Counted from the stretch's first letter, positions 25,331 to 36,312 are shown. The stretch: DNA of 64,000 bases from Streptomyces sp. ERV7 (GCF_001653515.1 NZ_LYOY01000001.1:496001-560000), one strand, 5' to 3'. Notes: generated from the sequence alone by a model not told the origin. Numbers and translations: made by a program.

Positions 25331-26070
25331 TGGTGCGCCCCGCGGCCGGTCCCCGGGTGGTCTCCCTGGTGCCCTCGCTCACCGAGGCGGTGGCGGCCAC
25401 CGCCCCCGGCCTGGTGGTCGGCGCCACCGACTGGTGCACCCATCCGCCGGACCTGGCGGCGGCGCGGATCGGCGGCACCAAGAACCCCGACACGGACGCG
25501 ATCGCGGCCCTGCGCCCCGATCTGGTGATCGCCAACGAGGAGGAGAACCGGCGGCCCGACCTGGACGCGCTGCGCGCGGCGGGCCTCGATGTCCTGGTCA
25601 CCGAGGTCCGCGACCTGGACCAGGCGTTCGCGGAGCTGGCCCGGGTCCTGGTGGACGCCTGCGGGCTGCCCCGGCCGCGCTGGCTCGACGAGGCGCGCGA
25701 GGCCTGGGAGCGGGTGGCGCGCCCGGCCGCGCCGGTCGCCGCCGTGGTGCCCGTGTGGCGCCGCCCCTGGATGGTGCTGGGCCGCGACACCTTCGCGGGC
25801 GACCTGCTGGACCGGCTCGGCGTCCGCAATGTGTACGCGGAGCACGCCGAGCGCTATCCGCGCATCCCCCTGGACGAGTTGAGGGCCGCCGGGGCGGACC
25901 TGGTGGTCCTCCCCGACGAGCCCTACCGCTTCACCGCCGACGACGGCCCGGAGGCCTTCGGGCACCTCCCGGCCGCGCTGGTCGACGGCCGCTCGCTCAC
26001 CTGGTACGGACCCTCGCTCGTGGCGGCGCCCGGTGCGCTCAGCGGGGCGCTGCGAGCAGCTTTCCGCTGA
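25330..26070 (+). CDS. BtuF-like helical-backbone metal-receptor protein lacking a signal peptide
   Basis: A 246-residue cobalamin/Fe-siderophore-type binding fold: RVVSLVPSLTEAVAATAPG, VVGATDWCTHPPDL, IGGTKNPDTDAIAALRPDLVIANEEENR and the LGRDTFAGDLLDRLGVRNVY segment. There is no signal peptide, lipobox or adjacent permease, so it may be a cytoplasmic member of the family. Starts in the TGATG overlap with the XRE-cupin gene. Its 3' end overlaps the convergent TDT gene by 32 bases. Confidence 0.8.
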   Translation: MVRPAAGPRVVSLVPSLTEAVAATAPGLVVGATDWCTHPPDLAAARIGGTKNPDTDAIAALRPDLVIANEEENRRPDLDALRAAGLDVLVTEVRDLDQAFAELARVLVDACGLPRPRWLDEAREAWERVARPAAPVAAVVPVWRRPWMVLGRDTFAGDLLDRLGVRNVYAEHAERYPRIPLDELRAAGADLVVLPDEPYRFTADDGPEAFGHLPAALVDGRSLTWYGPSLVAAPGALSGALRAAFR

Positions 26071-27136
26071 CCAGGCCCCGTACGGTGTGGGCGCCGGCCA
26101 CCAGCCAGGCGGCGACCAGCAGGGCGTACAGGCCGTAGGCGAGCCAGGTGAAGGCGTCCAGGCCGGTGTGGTGGGCCAGGCCCTCGGCGCCGGTCACACA
26201 GGTGCCGACGGGGAAGGTGAACGCCCACCAGGTCATCGCGAAGGGCATCCCGGAGCGGACCGCGCGGACCACCATGGCGCCCGCCAGGGCCAGCCACATC
26301 AGGGCGAAGCCCATCACGGGGACGCCGTAGATCACGGCGAAGGCGCCCAGACCGCCCGCATAGGGGGCGTCGATCGCGCCGGGCGCCACGTCGGCGAGCT
26401 TGTTGACGGCGGTGGTGGACTGGCCGAGGGGGCCGAGCACCAGGAACAGGGCAGGGGTCAGGACGAGGGGCAGCGGGCCCTCGTGGACCAGCCGGGCGAA
26501 GACCAGGGGCAGCATCACCAGGACGGCGAGCAGGCTCATGCCGAACATCGCGTACGAGCCGAGCAGCATCGCCTCACGGGCCTGGCCGGCCGCGAGATGG
26601 GGGACCAGCAGCGCGCCGAGGGTCGCGGAGACCATGGGGGCCACCACGGGCAGCAGCCAGACCGGGGAGGCGGTGCCGGGGGCGACCCGGTGGCGGACCA
26701 CCATCAGATAGGGGATGCCCACGGCGACGGCGAGGCCGGTGGCGGTGCCCATCGCGTACAGCGCCCAGGCCAGCGGGACCGCGGCGCCCTCGCCGATCAC
26801 GTCCTTGCCGACGGTGAGGGTGGCGATGCCGACGGCCAGGAACGCCATCGACATACAGCCGTAGAAGGGGGCGACGCCCGGGTCCATGAGGTGGGCGCGG
26901 GCCTGGTCGCGGTGGTGGCGCCAGTGGGCGGCGCGGGCGGCGACGAGGACGGTGAGCATGGCCAGGGACAGACCCCACACCACCGAGAGCCCCGGCACGC
27001 GGACCGGCAGCCCGGCGCCCGCGTTGGCGATGATCGCGGTGCCCATGACCGTGGCGTACCAGTTGGGACCGAGGTGCCGCAGAGGCTCGTGGCGAGCGGC
27101 GAGCGCGGGGGCGCTGGGGTGGGTGAGGGTGACCAT
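26039..27136 (-). CDS. TDT-family transporter (TehA/SLAC1-like, C4-dicarboxylate or tellurite-resistance type)
   Basis: A 365-residue membrane protein with about ten helices. GPNWYATVMGTAIIANAGAGLP at the N-terminus and the later FTFPVGTCVTGAEGL helix are typical of the TehA/Mae1/SLAC1 anion-channel fold. The ATG at 27136 matches the family start. It is divergent from a LysR regulator 70 bases away that probably controls it. Substrate unassigned; candidates are C4-dicarboxylates, sulfite or other small anions. Confidence 0.85.
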   Translation of the reverse strand: MVTLTHPSAPALAARHEPLRHLGPNWYATVMGTAIIANAGAGLPVRVPGLSVVWGLSLAMLTVLVAARAAHWRHHRDQARAHLMDPGVAPFYGCMSMAFLAVGIATLTVGKDVIGEGAAVPLAWALYAMGTATGLAVAVGIPYLMVVRHRVAPGTASPVWLLPVVAPMVSATLGALLVPHLAAGQAREAMLLGSYAMFGMSLLAVLVMLPLVFARLVHEGPLPLVLTPALFLVLGPLGQSTTAVNKLADVAPGAIDAPYAGGLGAFAVIYGVPVMGFALMWLALAGAMVVRAVRSGMPFAMTWWAFTFPVGTCVTGAEGLAHHTGLDAFTWLAYGLYALLVAAWLVAGAHTVRGLVSGKLLAAPR

Positions 27137-27206
27137 GCGTCCACCTTCGCGCCGGTACGAGGGGGTCGCCAGACCCGGTCTCCCTATGGGGACATAAGCT
27201 GGGCTT

Positions 27207-28145
27207 ATGAGTATGAGCAGTGCGGAGGACACCGGTCCGCTGTCCCGGCGGGTGCCCGATCTGAGCGCGATGGAGCTGCTGATCGCGGTCGCCCGGCACG
27301 GCAGCCTCGGGCGCGCCGCGCGCGACCTGGGGATCACCCAGCCCGCCGCGAGCAGCCGTATCCGCTCGATGGAGCGCCACCTCGGCGTCGCCCTCGTGGA
27401 CCGCTCGCCGCGCGGCTCCAAGCTGACCGCCGAGGGTGCGCTGGTGACGGACTGGGCGCGGCGGGTGGTGGAGGCGGCCGAGGCGTTCGACGCGGGCGCG
27501 CAGGCGCTGCGCGGGCGGCGCGACTCCCGGCTCAGGGTCGCCGCGAGCATGACCATCGCCGAGTACCTGCTGCCCGGCTGGCTGATCGCACTGCGGGGTG
27601 AGCGCCCCGGCACGGCCGTCTCGCTGCTCGCCGGGAACTCGGCGTTCGTGGCCGAGCGGCTGCTCTGCGACGAGGCGGACCTCGGGTTCGTGGAGGGCCT
27701 GACCGTACCGGCCGGGCTCGACGGGGCCGTGATCGGCCACGACCGCCTGGTGGTGGTCACCGCGCCCTCCCACCCGTGGGCCCGGCGCCGCGCCCCGATC
27801 GCCGCCGCCGAACTGGCCGCGACCCCGCTGATCCTGCGCGAGGAGGGCTCGGGCACCCGGCAGGTCCTGGACGCGGCGCTGGCGGATCTGGGCGGGGTGG
27901 CCCGGCCGCTCCTGGAGCTCGCCTCCACCACGGCCGTGAAGGCGGCGGTGGTGAGCGGCGCGGGACCCTCGGTGCTGAGCGAACTCGCCCTGGGGGAGGA
28001 GCTGGCGGGCCGCCGGCTCGTCCGCATCCCCCTGGAGGGGCTGCGGCTGCGCCGCGATCTGCGGGCGGTCTGGCGCACCGCCCACCGCCCCACCGGCCCG
28101 GCCCGCGACCTGCTGTCGCTGACCCGGTCGGGCCCGGCTCAGTAG
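27207..28145 (+). CDS. LysR-family transcriptional regulator
   Basis: A 312-residue LTTR with an N-terminal HTH (MELLIAVARHGSLGRAARDLGITQPAASSRIRSMERHLGVALVDRS) and a periplasmic-binding-like sensor domain (VAASMTIAEYLLPGWL...). It is divergent from the TDT transporter and probably activates it. The last 7 bases overlap the convergent gamma-glutamyl hydrolase gene. Confidence 0.93.
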   Translation: MSMSSAEDTGPLSRRVPDLSAMELLIAVARHGSLGRAARDLGITQPAASSRIRSMERHLGVALVDRSPRGSKLTAEGALVTDWARRVVEAAEAFDAGAQALRGRRDSRLRVAASMTIAEYLLPGWLIALRGERPGTAVSLLAGNSAFVAERLLCDEADLGFVEGLTVPAGLDGAVIGHDRLVVVTAPSHPWARRRAPIAAAELAATPLILREEGSGTRQVLDAALADLGGVARPLLELASTTAVKAAVVSGAGPSVLSELALGEELAGRRLVRIPLEGLRLRRDLRAVWRTAHRPTGPARDLLSLTRSGPAQ

Positions 28146-28843
28146 GCCGTCGCCGCCGTCCGGGCCCCGGCCGCCGCCACCAGCGCCCGCATCACCTTGG
28201 TGTCCTCACCCAGCTCCGGATGCCACTGGACGCCGAGGACCCAGGCCCCGCCCGGCAGTTCGACCGCCTCGGCGGTGCCGTCCTCGGCGCGGGCCGACAC
28301 CACCAGGCCGTCCGCGAGGCGGTCCACGGCCTGGTGGTGGTAGGTCGGCACGGAGGCCTCGTACGGCTCGATCTCCGCGTAGCGCGTGCCGGGCACGGGG
28401 CGCACGGTGTGGCGGCCGACCACGCCGTGGCCGCCGGTGTGCCCGTCCAGGTGCTGGACGAGGGTCCCGCCGAGCGCCACGTTCAGGAGCTGCATCCCCC
28501 GGCAGATGCCGAGCAGCGGCGTCCCGGCCGCCAACGCGGCCTCGATCAGGGCGGTTTCCCAGGCGTCCCGCTCGGGCGCGGGCGGCCCGGTCCGGGCGTC
28601 GCGGGCGGCCCCGTACCGCAGTGGCTCCACGTCCGGGCCGCCCGCGATCACCACGCCGTCGAGCCGGGCCACCACCTCCGCGGCCGTCTCCGGGTCGTCC
28701 GGCGGGAGCATCGCCGTGAGGCCGCCGGCGGCCCTGACCAGGCGGGGGTAGTACGCGGGCAGCAGCGCGGCCGGCCACTCCCACACCCCCCAGCGCACCG
28801 ACTCCTCCAGGTATGTGCTGACGCCGATCAGTGGCCGTCCCAC
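28139..28843 (-). CDS. Gamma-glutamyl-gamma-aminobutyrate hydrolase-like (PuuD family) peptidase C26
   Basis: A 234-residue class I glutamine-amidotransferase-fold hydrolase. GVVIAGGPDVEPLRYG, the nucleophile elbow GICRGMQLLNVALGGTLVQHL (catalytic Cys) and GVQWHPE (catalytic His, Glu) are all present. It should remove glutamate from gamma-glutamylated amines. Located beside a permease, GntR regulator, GlnA-like ligase, aldehyde dehydrogenase and SDR, it fits the last step of a gamma-glutamylation catabolic route. GTG at 28843 has GAGGGAG upstream. Confidence 0.9.
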   Translation of the reverse strand: MGRPLIGVSTYLEESVRWGVWEWPAALLPAYYPRLVRAAGGLTAMLPPDDPETAAEVVARLDGVVIAGGPDVEPLRYGAARDARTGPPAPERDAWETALIEAALAAGTPLLGICRGMQLLNVALGGTLVQHLDGHTGGHGVVGRHTVRPVPGTRYAEIEPYEASVPTYHHQAVDRLADGLVVSARAEDGTAEAVELPGGAWVLGVQWHPELGEDTKVMRALVAAAGARTAATAY

Positions 28844-28920
28844 CGCGTTCTCCCTCTCGTGCCGCCGACCCGCGCGCTGTCGGCTCCCGTACGGTCGGCT
28901 CTCGTGCTGCCGATGGATCC

Positions 28921-30375
<1,455 letters not shown>

Positions 30376-30581
30376 GACGCGGCTCCCGACGGGGGATGGG
30401 GTCAATGGACTGGGGGCATACCTTTGCGGGGATCCCGGCCAGAAATCAAGCCCCGTGCGTTACGTCGGAGTAAAAGGGTGCGCGTCCGAGCGGTCGTGCG
30501 GATGTGCACCGCGGTACCGGACGCCCTTCCGGGGCGCGGGGAACCGCGCGAGCAGCCCGCCGCGGCCCGCAGCCGAAGAAG
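30376..30581. other. Region between permease and GntR genes carrying a repeat half-arm
   Basis: 206 bases without a gene. Positions 30531-30559 (GGGGCGCGGGGAACCGCGCG followed by AGCAGCCCG) closely match the right arm of the palindrome at 19415-19464 and its flank. The remainder presumably holds the permease promoter. Confidence 0.55.
30531..30559. repeat. Half-copy of the 19.4-kb intergenic palindrome
   Basis: GGGGCGCGGGGAACCGCGCG plus AGCAGCCCG matches the arm and flank at 19444-19472 except for one extra G and one substitution. Only one arm is present here. Confidence 0.7.
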
Positions 30582-31307
30582 CTACGTGAGGAACCCCCGC
30601 AGCAGCGCCGCAGTGCCCGCGCAGTGCTCGCGCATCATCTCCCGCGCCCCGTCCGCGTCCCCGTCGAGCACCGCCTCCACCAGCGCGGTGTGCTGGCGCT
30701 GGGAGTGCTCCAGGTTCCGTACCAGCAGCGGGATGCAGTCGAGGAGGTCGTTCACGGTCGCCCGGACGGCGGCGTACTGCGCGGTCAGCGTCGGTGAGCC
30801 GGAGAGCTCGGCGAGGGTCAGGTGCAGCAGGGTGTCCAGCCGCCGGTACTCGCCGAGCGGCGCGTCATGGGTGCGGGCCAGCGCCTCGCGCAGCCGGTCC
30901 GCCTGCTCGTCGGTGAGCCCGTGCGCCGCGCACAGCCCGGCCGCGCCCACCTCCAGGACCTCGCGGAAGCGCAGCGCGTCCTCCACGTCGACCCCGGCCA
31001 CCCGGCGCCGCAGCTCGTCCTCGCCGGGCGACTCGGCCCTGGGCAGCACGAACGTTCCGCCGTAGCGGCCGCGCCGCGCCTCCACCAGGCCCTGGTCGGT
31101 CAGCACCTTCAGGACCTCGCGCAGCGTCACCCGGCTGATGCCGAGCCGCTCGGCCAACTCCCGCTCCGACGGCAGCCGTTCGCCGCCGGGCACCAGACCC
31201 AGGCGTACGACCTGGAGGATCTGCTCCAGCGCCTCCTCGAAGCCGTTGCCGGCCCGTACGGTCCGCAGCACCGGAGCGAGCCGGTCTCCGGAATCCGGTC
31301 GCGACAT
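30582..31307 (-). CDS. GntR-family (FadR/FCD) transcriptional regulator
   Basis: About 241 residues from the ATG at 31307 (AAGGGGG upstream); an in-frame ATG at 31328 is possible. The winged HTH reads LPSERELAERLGISRVTLREVLKVLTDQGLVE. The FCD effector domain has the usual acidic and histidine metal ligands (FREVLEVGAAGLCAAHGL, LDTLLHLTLAELSG, EHSQRQHTALVEAV). Divergent from the GlnA-like gene, it is the likely regulator of the amine-utilisation operon. Confidence 0.92.
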   Translation of the reverse strand: MSRPDSGDRLAPVLRTVRAGNGFEEALEQILQVVRLGLVPGGERLPSERELAERLGISRVTLREVLKVLTDQGLVEARRGRYGGTFVLPRAESPGEDELRRRVAGVDVEDALRFREVLEVGAAGLCAAHGLTDEQADRLREALARTHDAPLGEYRRLDTLLHLTLAELSGSPTLTAQYAAVRATVNDLLDCIPLLVRNLEHSQRQHTALVEAVLDGDADGAREMMREHCAGTAALLRGFLT

Positions 31308-31384
31308 CTGGCCGCACCCCCTTCCCAAGCAATGGTTCTCGGCAATACCTTATGGCTCCCGGCTGACCGAAGGAGGCTTTTCCC

Positions 31385-32749
31385 GTGGCAGACCGCACAC
31401 CCCCGCTCAACATCGAGGCGCTGCGCGCCCTCGTCGAGAGCGGCGAGATCGACACTGTGGTCCTGGCGTTCCCCGATATGCAAGGGCGGCTCCAGGGCAA
31501 GCGGTTCGCCGCACGATTCTTCCTCGACGAGGTCGCGGCCCACGGCACCGAGGGCTGCAACTACCTCCTCGCCGTGGACACCGAGATGAACACCGTCGAG
31601 GGCTACGCGATGTCGTCCTGGGAGCGGGGGTACGGCGACTTCGCCATGCACCCCGACCTCACGACCCTGCGCCGGGTGCCCTGGAACGAGGGCACCGCGC
31701 TGCTGATCGCGGACCTCGGCTGGAACGACGGCTCGCCCGTCGTCGCCGCCCCGCGCCAGATCCTGCGCCGCCAGCTCGACCGGCTCGCCGAGCTCGGTCT
31801 GACCGCCCAGGTCGGCACCGAGCTGGAGTTCATCGTCTTCCGGGACAGCTATGAAGAGGCCTGGGACGCCGACTACCGGGGCCTGACCCCGGCCAACCAG
31901 TACAACATCGACTACTCGGTGCTCGGCACCGGCCGGATCGAGCCCCTGCTGCGCCGCATCCGCAACGAGATGGCGGCGGCGGGCCTGACCGTCGAGTCCG
32001 CCAAGGGCGAGTGCAACCCGGGCCAGCACGAGATCGTCTTCCGCTACGACGAGGCCCTGGTCACCTGCGACCAGCACGCCGTCTACAAGACCGGCGCCAA
32101 GGAGATCGCCTCCCAGGAGGGCGTCTCGCTCACCTTCATGGCGAAGTACAACGAGCGCGAGGGCAACTCCTGCCACATCCACCTCTCGCTCACCGACGAA
32201 GAGGGCCGCAACGTCATGCAGGGCGACGGGCCCGGGGGAATGTCGCCGCTGATGCGCCACTTCCTCGCGGGCCAGCTGGCCGCGCTGCGCGACTTCTCGC
32301 TGCTGTACGCGCCGAACATCAACTCCTACAAGCGCTTCCAGCCCGGCTCCTTCGCGCCCACCGCCGTCGCCTGGGGCCACGACAACCGCACCTGCGCGCT
32401 GCGGGTCGTCGGCCACGGCCGCTCGACGCGGTTCGAGAACCGGCTGCCCGGCGGCGACGTCAACCCGCACCTCGCGGTCGCCGGACTCGTCGCCGCGGGC
32501 CTGTACGGCGTCGAGCACGAGCTGGAGCTGCCGGACGCCTGTACCGGCAACGCCTACACCGGCGACTACGAGCACGTCCCGACCACCCTGCGCGAGGCCG
32601 CCGAGCTGTGGGAGAACAGCCCCATCGCCAAGGCCGCCTTCGGGGACGAGGTGGTCGCGCACTACCGCAACATGGCGCGCGTCGAGCTGGACGCCTTCGA
32701 CGCCGCGGTGACCGACTGGGAGCTCCGCCGCTCCTTCGAACGCCTGTGA
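31385..32749 (+). CDS. glnA4: Glutamine-synthetase-like gamma-glutamylamine ligase, probably gamma-glutamylethanolamide synthetase
   Basis: A 454-residue member of the glutamine synthetase family. Visible signatures are VGTELEFIVF (metal site), KGECNPGQHEIVFRYDEAL, FMAKYNEREGNSCHIHLSL and NRTCALRVVGHGRSTRFENRLPGGDVNPHL, lacking the adenylylation-type C-terminus of GlnA. Gene context (permease, hydrolase, GntR, aldehyde dehydrogenase, SDR) matches what I recall of the S. coelicolor glnA4 locus, whose product joins glutamate to ethanolamine. A polyamine substrate is the alternative. Confidence 0.85.
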   Translation: MADRTPPLNIEALRALVESGEIDTVVLAFPDMQGRLQGKRFAARFFLDEVAAHGTEGCNYLLAVDTEMNTVEGYAMSSWERGYGDFAMHPDLTTLRRVPWNEGTALLIADLGWNDGSPVVAAPRQILRRQLDRLAELGLTAQVGTELEFIVFRDSYEEAWDADYRGLTPANQYNIDYSVLGTGRIEPLLRRIRNEMAAAGLTVESAKGECNPGQHEIVFRYDEALVTCDQHAVYKTGAKEIASQEGVSLTFMAKYNEREGNSCHIHLSLTDEEGRNVMQGDGPGGMSPLMRHFLAGQLAALRDFSLLYAPNINSYKRFQPGSFAPTAVAWGHDNRTCALRVVGHGRSTRFENRLPGGDVNPHLAVAGLVAAGLYGVEHELELPDACTGNAYTGDYEHVPTTLREAAELWENSPIAKAAFGDEVVAHYRNMARVELDAFDAAVTDWELRRSFERL

Positions 32750-32757
32750 GGCCCGCT

Positions 32758-34146
32758 GTGTCCGATCCGTACGACGCGTACGAGCCGTATGAGCACCAGG
32801 TGCTCAACCCGGCGACGGAGGAGGTCATCGCGACCGTCACCGCCGCCACCGCCCAGGACGTGGACGCGGCGGTCGCACGGGCCGCGCGGGCGCAGACCAA
32901 GTGGGCCGCGCTCGCGCCCGCCGACCGCGCCCGGCTGCTGCGCCGCTTCGCCGCCGCCGTCGACGAACACCTCGAAGAGCTCGCCCGGCTGGAGGTGCGC
33001 GAGGCCGGGCACACCGTCGGCAACGCCCGCTGGGAGGCGGGCAACGTCCGCGATCTGCTCGACTACGCGGCCGGGGGAGTGGAGCGCCTGACCGGACGCC
33101 AGATCCCGGTCGCGGGCGGCCTCGACATCACCCTGCTCGAACCGCTCGGCGTCGTCGGCGTCATCGCGCCCTGGAACTTCCCGATGCCGATCGCCGCCTG
33201 GGGCACCGCCCCCGCGCTCGCGGCCGGCAACGCGGTGATCCTCAAGCCCGCCGAGACCACCCCGCTCACCGCGCTGCGGCTGGCCGAACTCGCCCTGGCG
33301 GCGGGGCTGCCCGAGCACCTGTTCCAGGTGCTGCCGGGTGCGGGCGCGGTCGCGGGCGACGCACTGGTCGAGCACCCCGGCGTCGCCAAGATCGTGTTCA
33401 CCGGCTCCACCCGCGTCGGCAAGCAGATCATGGCCAAGTGCGCCCAGCGGGTGAAGCGGGTCACCCTCGAACTCGGCGGCAAGAGCGCCAACATCGTGTT
33501 CGCGGACGCCGACGTGGAGGCCGCCGCGGCCGCCGCCCCCATGTCCTTCCTCGACAACAGCGGCCAGGACTGCTGCGCCCGCACCCGCATCCTCGTGCAG
33601 CGCCCGGTCTACGACCGCTTCCTCGAACTCCTCGCCCCCGGCGTCGAGTCCGTCGTGGTCGGCGACCCGGCCGACGAGAAGACCCAGATGGGCCCGCTGA
33701 TCTCACGGACCCAGCTGGAGCGGGTACGCGGCTACGTCCCCGGCGACCTGCCGGGCATCCGGGGCACCGCCCCCGAGGGCCCCGGCTTCTGGTTCGCGCC
33801 CACCGTCGTCACCGGCGTCGCACCCGACGCCCCGGTGGCGGTCGAGGAGGTCTTCGGGCCGGTCGCGGTCGTCCTCCCCTTCGACGACGAGGCCGACGCC
33901 GTACGGCTGGCCAACGCGACCGAGTACGGCCTGTCCGGCTCGATCTGGACCCGTGACGTGGGGCGCGCGCTGCGTGTCTCCGGCGCCGTCGCGGCGGGCA
34001 ACCTCTCCGTCAACTCGCACTCCAGCGTGCGCTACTGGACCCCCTTCGGCGGCTACAAGCAGTCCGGCCTCGGCCGTGAACTCGGCCCGGACGCGCTGGC
34101 CGCCTTCACCGAAACCAAGAACGTCTTCATCAGCACGGAGGCCTGA
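32758..34146 (+). CDS. NAD(P)-dependent aldehyde dehydrogenase
   Basis: A 462-residue ALDH superfamily enzyme with LGVVGVIAPWNFPM, GNAVILKPAETTPL, the catalytic glutamate in RVTLELGGKSANIVF and the catalytic cysteine in FLDNSGQDCCARTR. In this operon it would oxidise the gamma-glutamylated aldehyde to the acid before hydrolysis. GTG at 32758 is chosen 8 bases after the ligase stop. Slightly shorter than most ALDHs (about 480-500) with the usual motifs intact. Confidence 0.93.
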   Translation: MSDPYDAYEPYEHQVLNPATEEVIATVTAATAQDVDAAVARAARAQTKWAALAPADRARLLRRFAAAVDEHLEELARLEVREAGHTVGNARWEAGNVRDLLDYAAGGVERLTGRQIPVAGGLDITLLEPLGVVGVIAPWNFPMPIAAWGTAPALAAGNAVILKPAETTPLTALRLAELALAAGLPEHLFQVLPGAGAVAGDALVEHPGVAKIVFTGSTRVGKQIMAKCAQRVKRVTLELGGKSANIVFADADVEAAAAAAPMSFLDNSGQDCCARTRILVQRPVYDRFLELLAPGVESVVVGDPADEKTQMGPLISRTQLERVRGYVPGDLPGIRGTAPEGPGFWFAPTVVTGVAPDAPVAVEEVFGPVAVVLPFDDEADAVRLANATEYGLSGSIWTRDVGRALRVSGAVAAGNLSVNSHSSVRYWTPFGGYKQSGLGRELGPDALAAFTETKNVFISTEA

Positions 34147-34152
34147 GCACAC

Positions 34153-34935
34153 ATGACCGACGACATCACCTGCCGCCGCCTGGTCGGCCGTACCGCCGTC
34201 ATCACCGGAGCCGGCAGCGGCATCGGTCTGGCGGCCGCCCGCCGGCTCGCCTCCGAGGGCGCCCACGTGGTCTGCGGCGACATCGACGAGGCCGCCGCCA
34301 AGAAGGCCGCGGACGAGGTCGGCGGACTCGCCGTACGCGTCGACGTCACCGACCCCGAGCAGGTCGACGCGCTCTTCAAGGCGGCGTACGACACCTACGG
34401 CAGTGTCGACATCGCCTTCAACAACGCCGGGATCTCGCCGCCCGACGACGACTCCATCCTGGAGACCGGCCTGGAGGCCTGGAAGCGGGTCCAGGAGGTC
34501 AATCTGACATCGGTGTACCTGTGCTGCAAGGCGGCCATCCCGTACATGCGCGAGCAGCGCCGGGGCTCGATCATCAACACCGCGTCCTTCGTGGCCCGGA
34601 TGGGGGCCGCGACCTCGCAGATCTCCTACACCGCGTCCAAGGGCGGCGTCCTCGCCATGTCCCGCGAGCTGGGCGTGCAGTTCGCCCGCGAGGGCATCCG
34701 CGTCAACGCGCTCTGCCCGGGTCCGGTGAACACCCCGCTGCTCCAGGAGCTGTTCGCCAAGGACCCGGAGCGGGCCGCGCGCCGCCTGGTGCACATCCCG
34801 CTCGGCCGGTTCGCCGAGGCCGACGAGATCGCCGCCGCCGTGGCTTTCCTGGCCAGCGACGACTCCTCGTTCGTCAACGCGACCGACTTCCTGGTGGACG
34901 GCGGTATCTCGGGCGCGTACGTGACGCCGCTCTAG
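34153..34935 (+). CDS. Short-chain dehydrogenase/reductase
   Basis: A 260-residue classical SDR: GAGSGIGLAAAR dinucleotide site, NNAG, catalytic Ser and YTASKGG (Tyr-x3-Lys), and the C-terminal LVDGGISGAYV. It begins 6 bases after the aldehyde dehydrogenase stop. It probably oxidises the alcohol of the gamma-glutamylated amine to the aldehyde used by the dehydrogenase upstream. Confidence 0.93.
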   Translation: MTDDITCRRLVGRTAVITGAGSGIGLAAARRLASEGAHVVCGDIDEAAAKKAADEVGGLAVRVDVTDPEQVDALFKAAYDTYGSVDIAFNNAGISPPDDDSILETGLEAWKRVQEVNLTSVYLCCKAAIPYMREQRRGSIINTASFVARMGAATSQISYTASKGGVLAMSRELGVQFAREGIRVNALCPGPVNTPLLQELFAKDPERAARRLVHIPLGRFAEADEIAAAVAFLASDDSSFVNATDFLVDGGISGAYVTPL

Positions 34936-34961
34936 GCGTTCACCTGTACTCCACCCACCCG

Positions 34962-34991
34962 ACAGCCGGGCGTCGCACGACGCCCGGCTGT
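34962..34991 (+). terminator. Hairpin terminator closing the amine-utilisation operon
   Basis: ACAGCCGGGCGTC pairs perfectly with GACGCCCGGCTGT around a 4-base loop. Confidence 0.8.
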
Positions 34992-35037
34992 GCTGTCTAC
35001 CGTCCCCGGTGATCTTCCGTTCATGGCAGGAGTGTTC

Positions 35038-36312
35038 ATGCGCAGTGCACGTCGTTGGCAGGCCGCGGCCGCCGCCCTCGCGATCGCGGGCAGCGTCTTC
35101 GCCGCCGCCCCCACCGCCGAGGCCCGGAGCGGCGCGTGCCCCGAACTGACCGTGAAGCAGGGCTGGTACGGGCAGAACCGGGCCCGCCTCCAGGAGCTCG
35201 TCGACACCTACGGAAGGTGCGGCAAGGGCGCGGGTACGGCCAAGGGCCACCAGCCCGTCGCGGTCTTCGACTGGGACAACACCGTGGTCAAGAACGACGT
35301 CGGCGACGCCACGATGTACTGGATGCTGCGCCACTCCAAGATCCGCCGCCCCCAGCACGGCGACTGGCACACCACCAGCCGCTATCTCACCGGCCCGGCG
35401 GCCACCGCGCTCGCCGCCGTCTGCCCGGCCGGCCGCCCCACCCTGCCCACCGCCACCGACACGCGCTGCGCCGACGAGATACGCACGGTGTACGGGGACG
35501 GGAGGACGACGGGCGGTGCCGCCGCCTTCGCGGGCTGGGACCGGCGCACGACCGAGCCCCAGTACGCCTGGCTCGCCCAGCTGATGAGCGGCTGGCGCAC
35601 CGCCGACATCCGCTCCTTCGCCCGGGCCGCCCGCGCCGAGAACCTGGCCGCGCCGATCGGGGCACAGCAGCGCGTCGGCACGGCCGAGGTGACGGGCTGG
35701 GTGCGCTACTACGACCAGCAGCGCGATCTGATCCGTACGCTCCAGAAGGCCGGGTTCGACGTCTGGATCACCTCGGCGTCGCCCGAGCCCGTCGTCGACG
35801 TGTGGGCGGGCGGCGTCGGTATCGCGCCGGACCACGCCATCGGCATCCGGCCGGTCACCGCGCACGGGCGGCTCACCCCGCACCTCAAGGGCTGCGGCAC
35901 GGTCGCCGACGGCGAGGACTCGATGATCACGTACATCGACGGCAAGCGGTGCTGGATCAACCAGGAGGTCTTCGGGGTGCGCGGGGCGGCCGCCGAGCGG
36001 GTGCAGCCCGCCGCGCGGCGCCAGGTGTTCGCGGCCGGCGACTCCGACACGGACGTCTCGTTCCTGCGTGACGCCACCGGGCTGCGGCTCGTCCTGAACC
36101 GCAACAAGAACGAGCTGATGTGCCGGGCCTACGACAACGGCGACGGCCGCTGGATCGTCAACCCGATGTTCCTCCAGCCCAAGGGGCCCAAGAGCGGCGC
36201 GTACCCGTGCGCCACCACCGCGTACACCGACCACGACGGCACCGCCGGACCGGTCCGCCGGGCCGACGGCACGGTCGTGCCCGACCAGCGGGACACCGTG
36301 TACGGCGGCTGA
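35038..36312 (+). CDS. Secreted HAD-superfamily phosphatase
   Basis: A 424-residue protein with a signal peptide (RRWQAAAAALAIAGSVFAAA, cleavage near AEARS). The HAD nucleophile motif is VFDWDNTVVKND; motif II is the ITSASPEP region, and motif III/IV is FAAGDSDTDVSFL. GGAG lies 6 bases before the ATG at 35038. It resembles phosphoserine/phosphorylcholine phosphatase-like exported enzymes; the substrate is unknown. Probable role: phosphate scavenging outside the cell. Confidence 0.87.
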   Translation: MRSARRWQAAAAALAIAGSVFAAAPTAEARSGACPELTVKQGWYGQNRARLQELVDTYGRCGKGAGTAKGHQPVAVFDWDNTVVKNDVGDATMYWMLRHSKIRRPQHGDWHTTSRYLTGPAATALAAVCPAGRPTLPTATDTRCADEIRTVYGDGRTTGGAAAFAGWDRRTTEPQYAWLAQLMSGWRTADIRSFARAARAENLAAPIGAQQRVGTAEVTGWVRYYDQQRDLIRTLQKAGFDVWITSASPEPVVDVWAGGVGIAPDHAIGIRPVTAHGRLTPHLKGCGTVADGEDSMITYIDGKRCWINQEVFGVRGAAAERVQPAARRQVFAAGDSDTDVSFLRDATGLRLVLNRNKNELMCRAYDNGDGRWIVNPMFLQPKGPKSGAYPCATTAYTDHDGTAGPVRRADGTVVPDQRDTVYGG

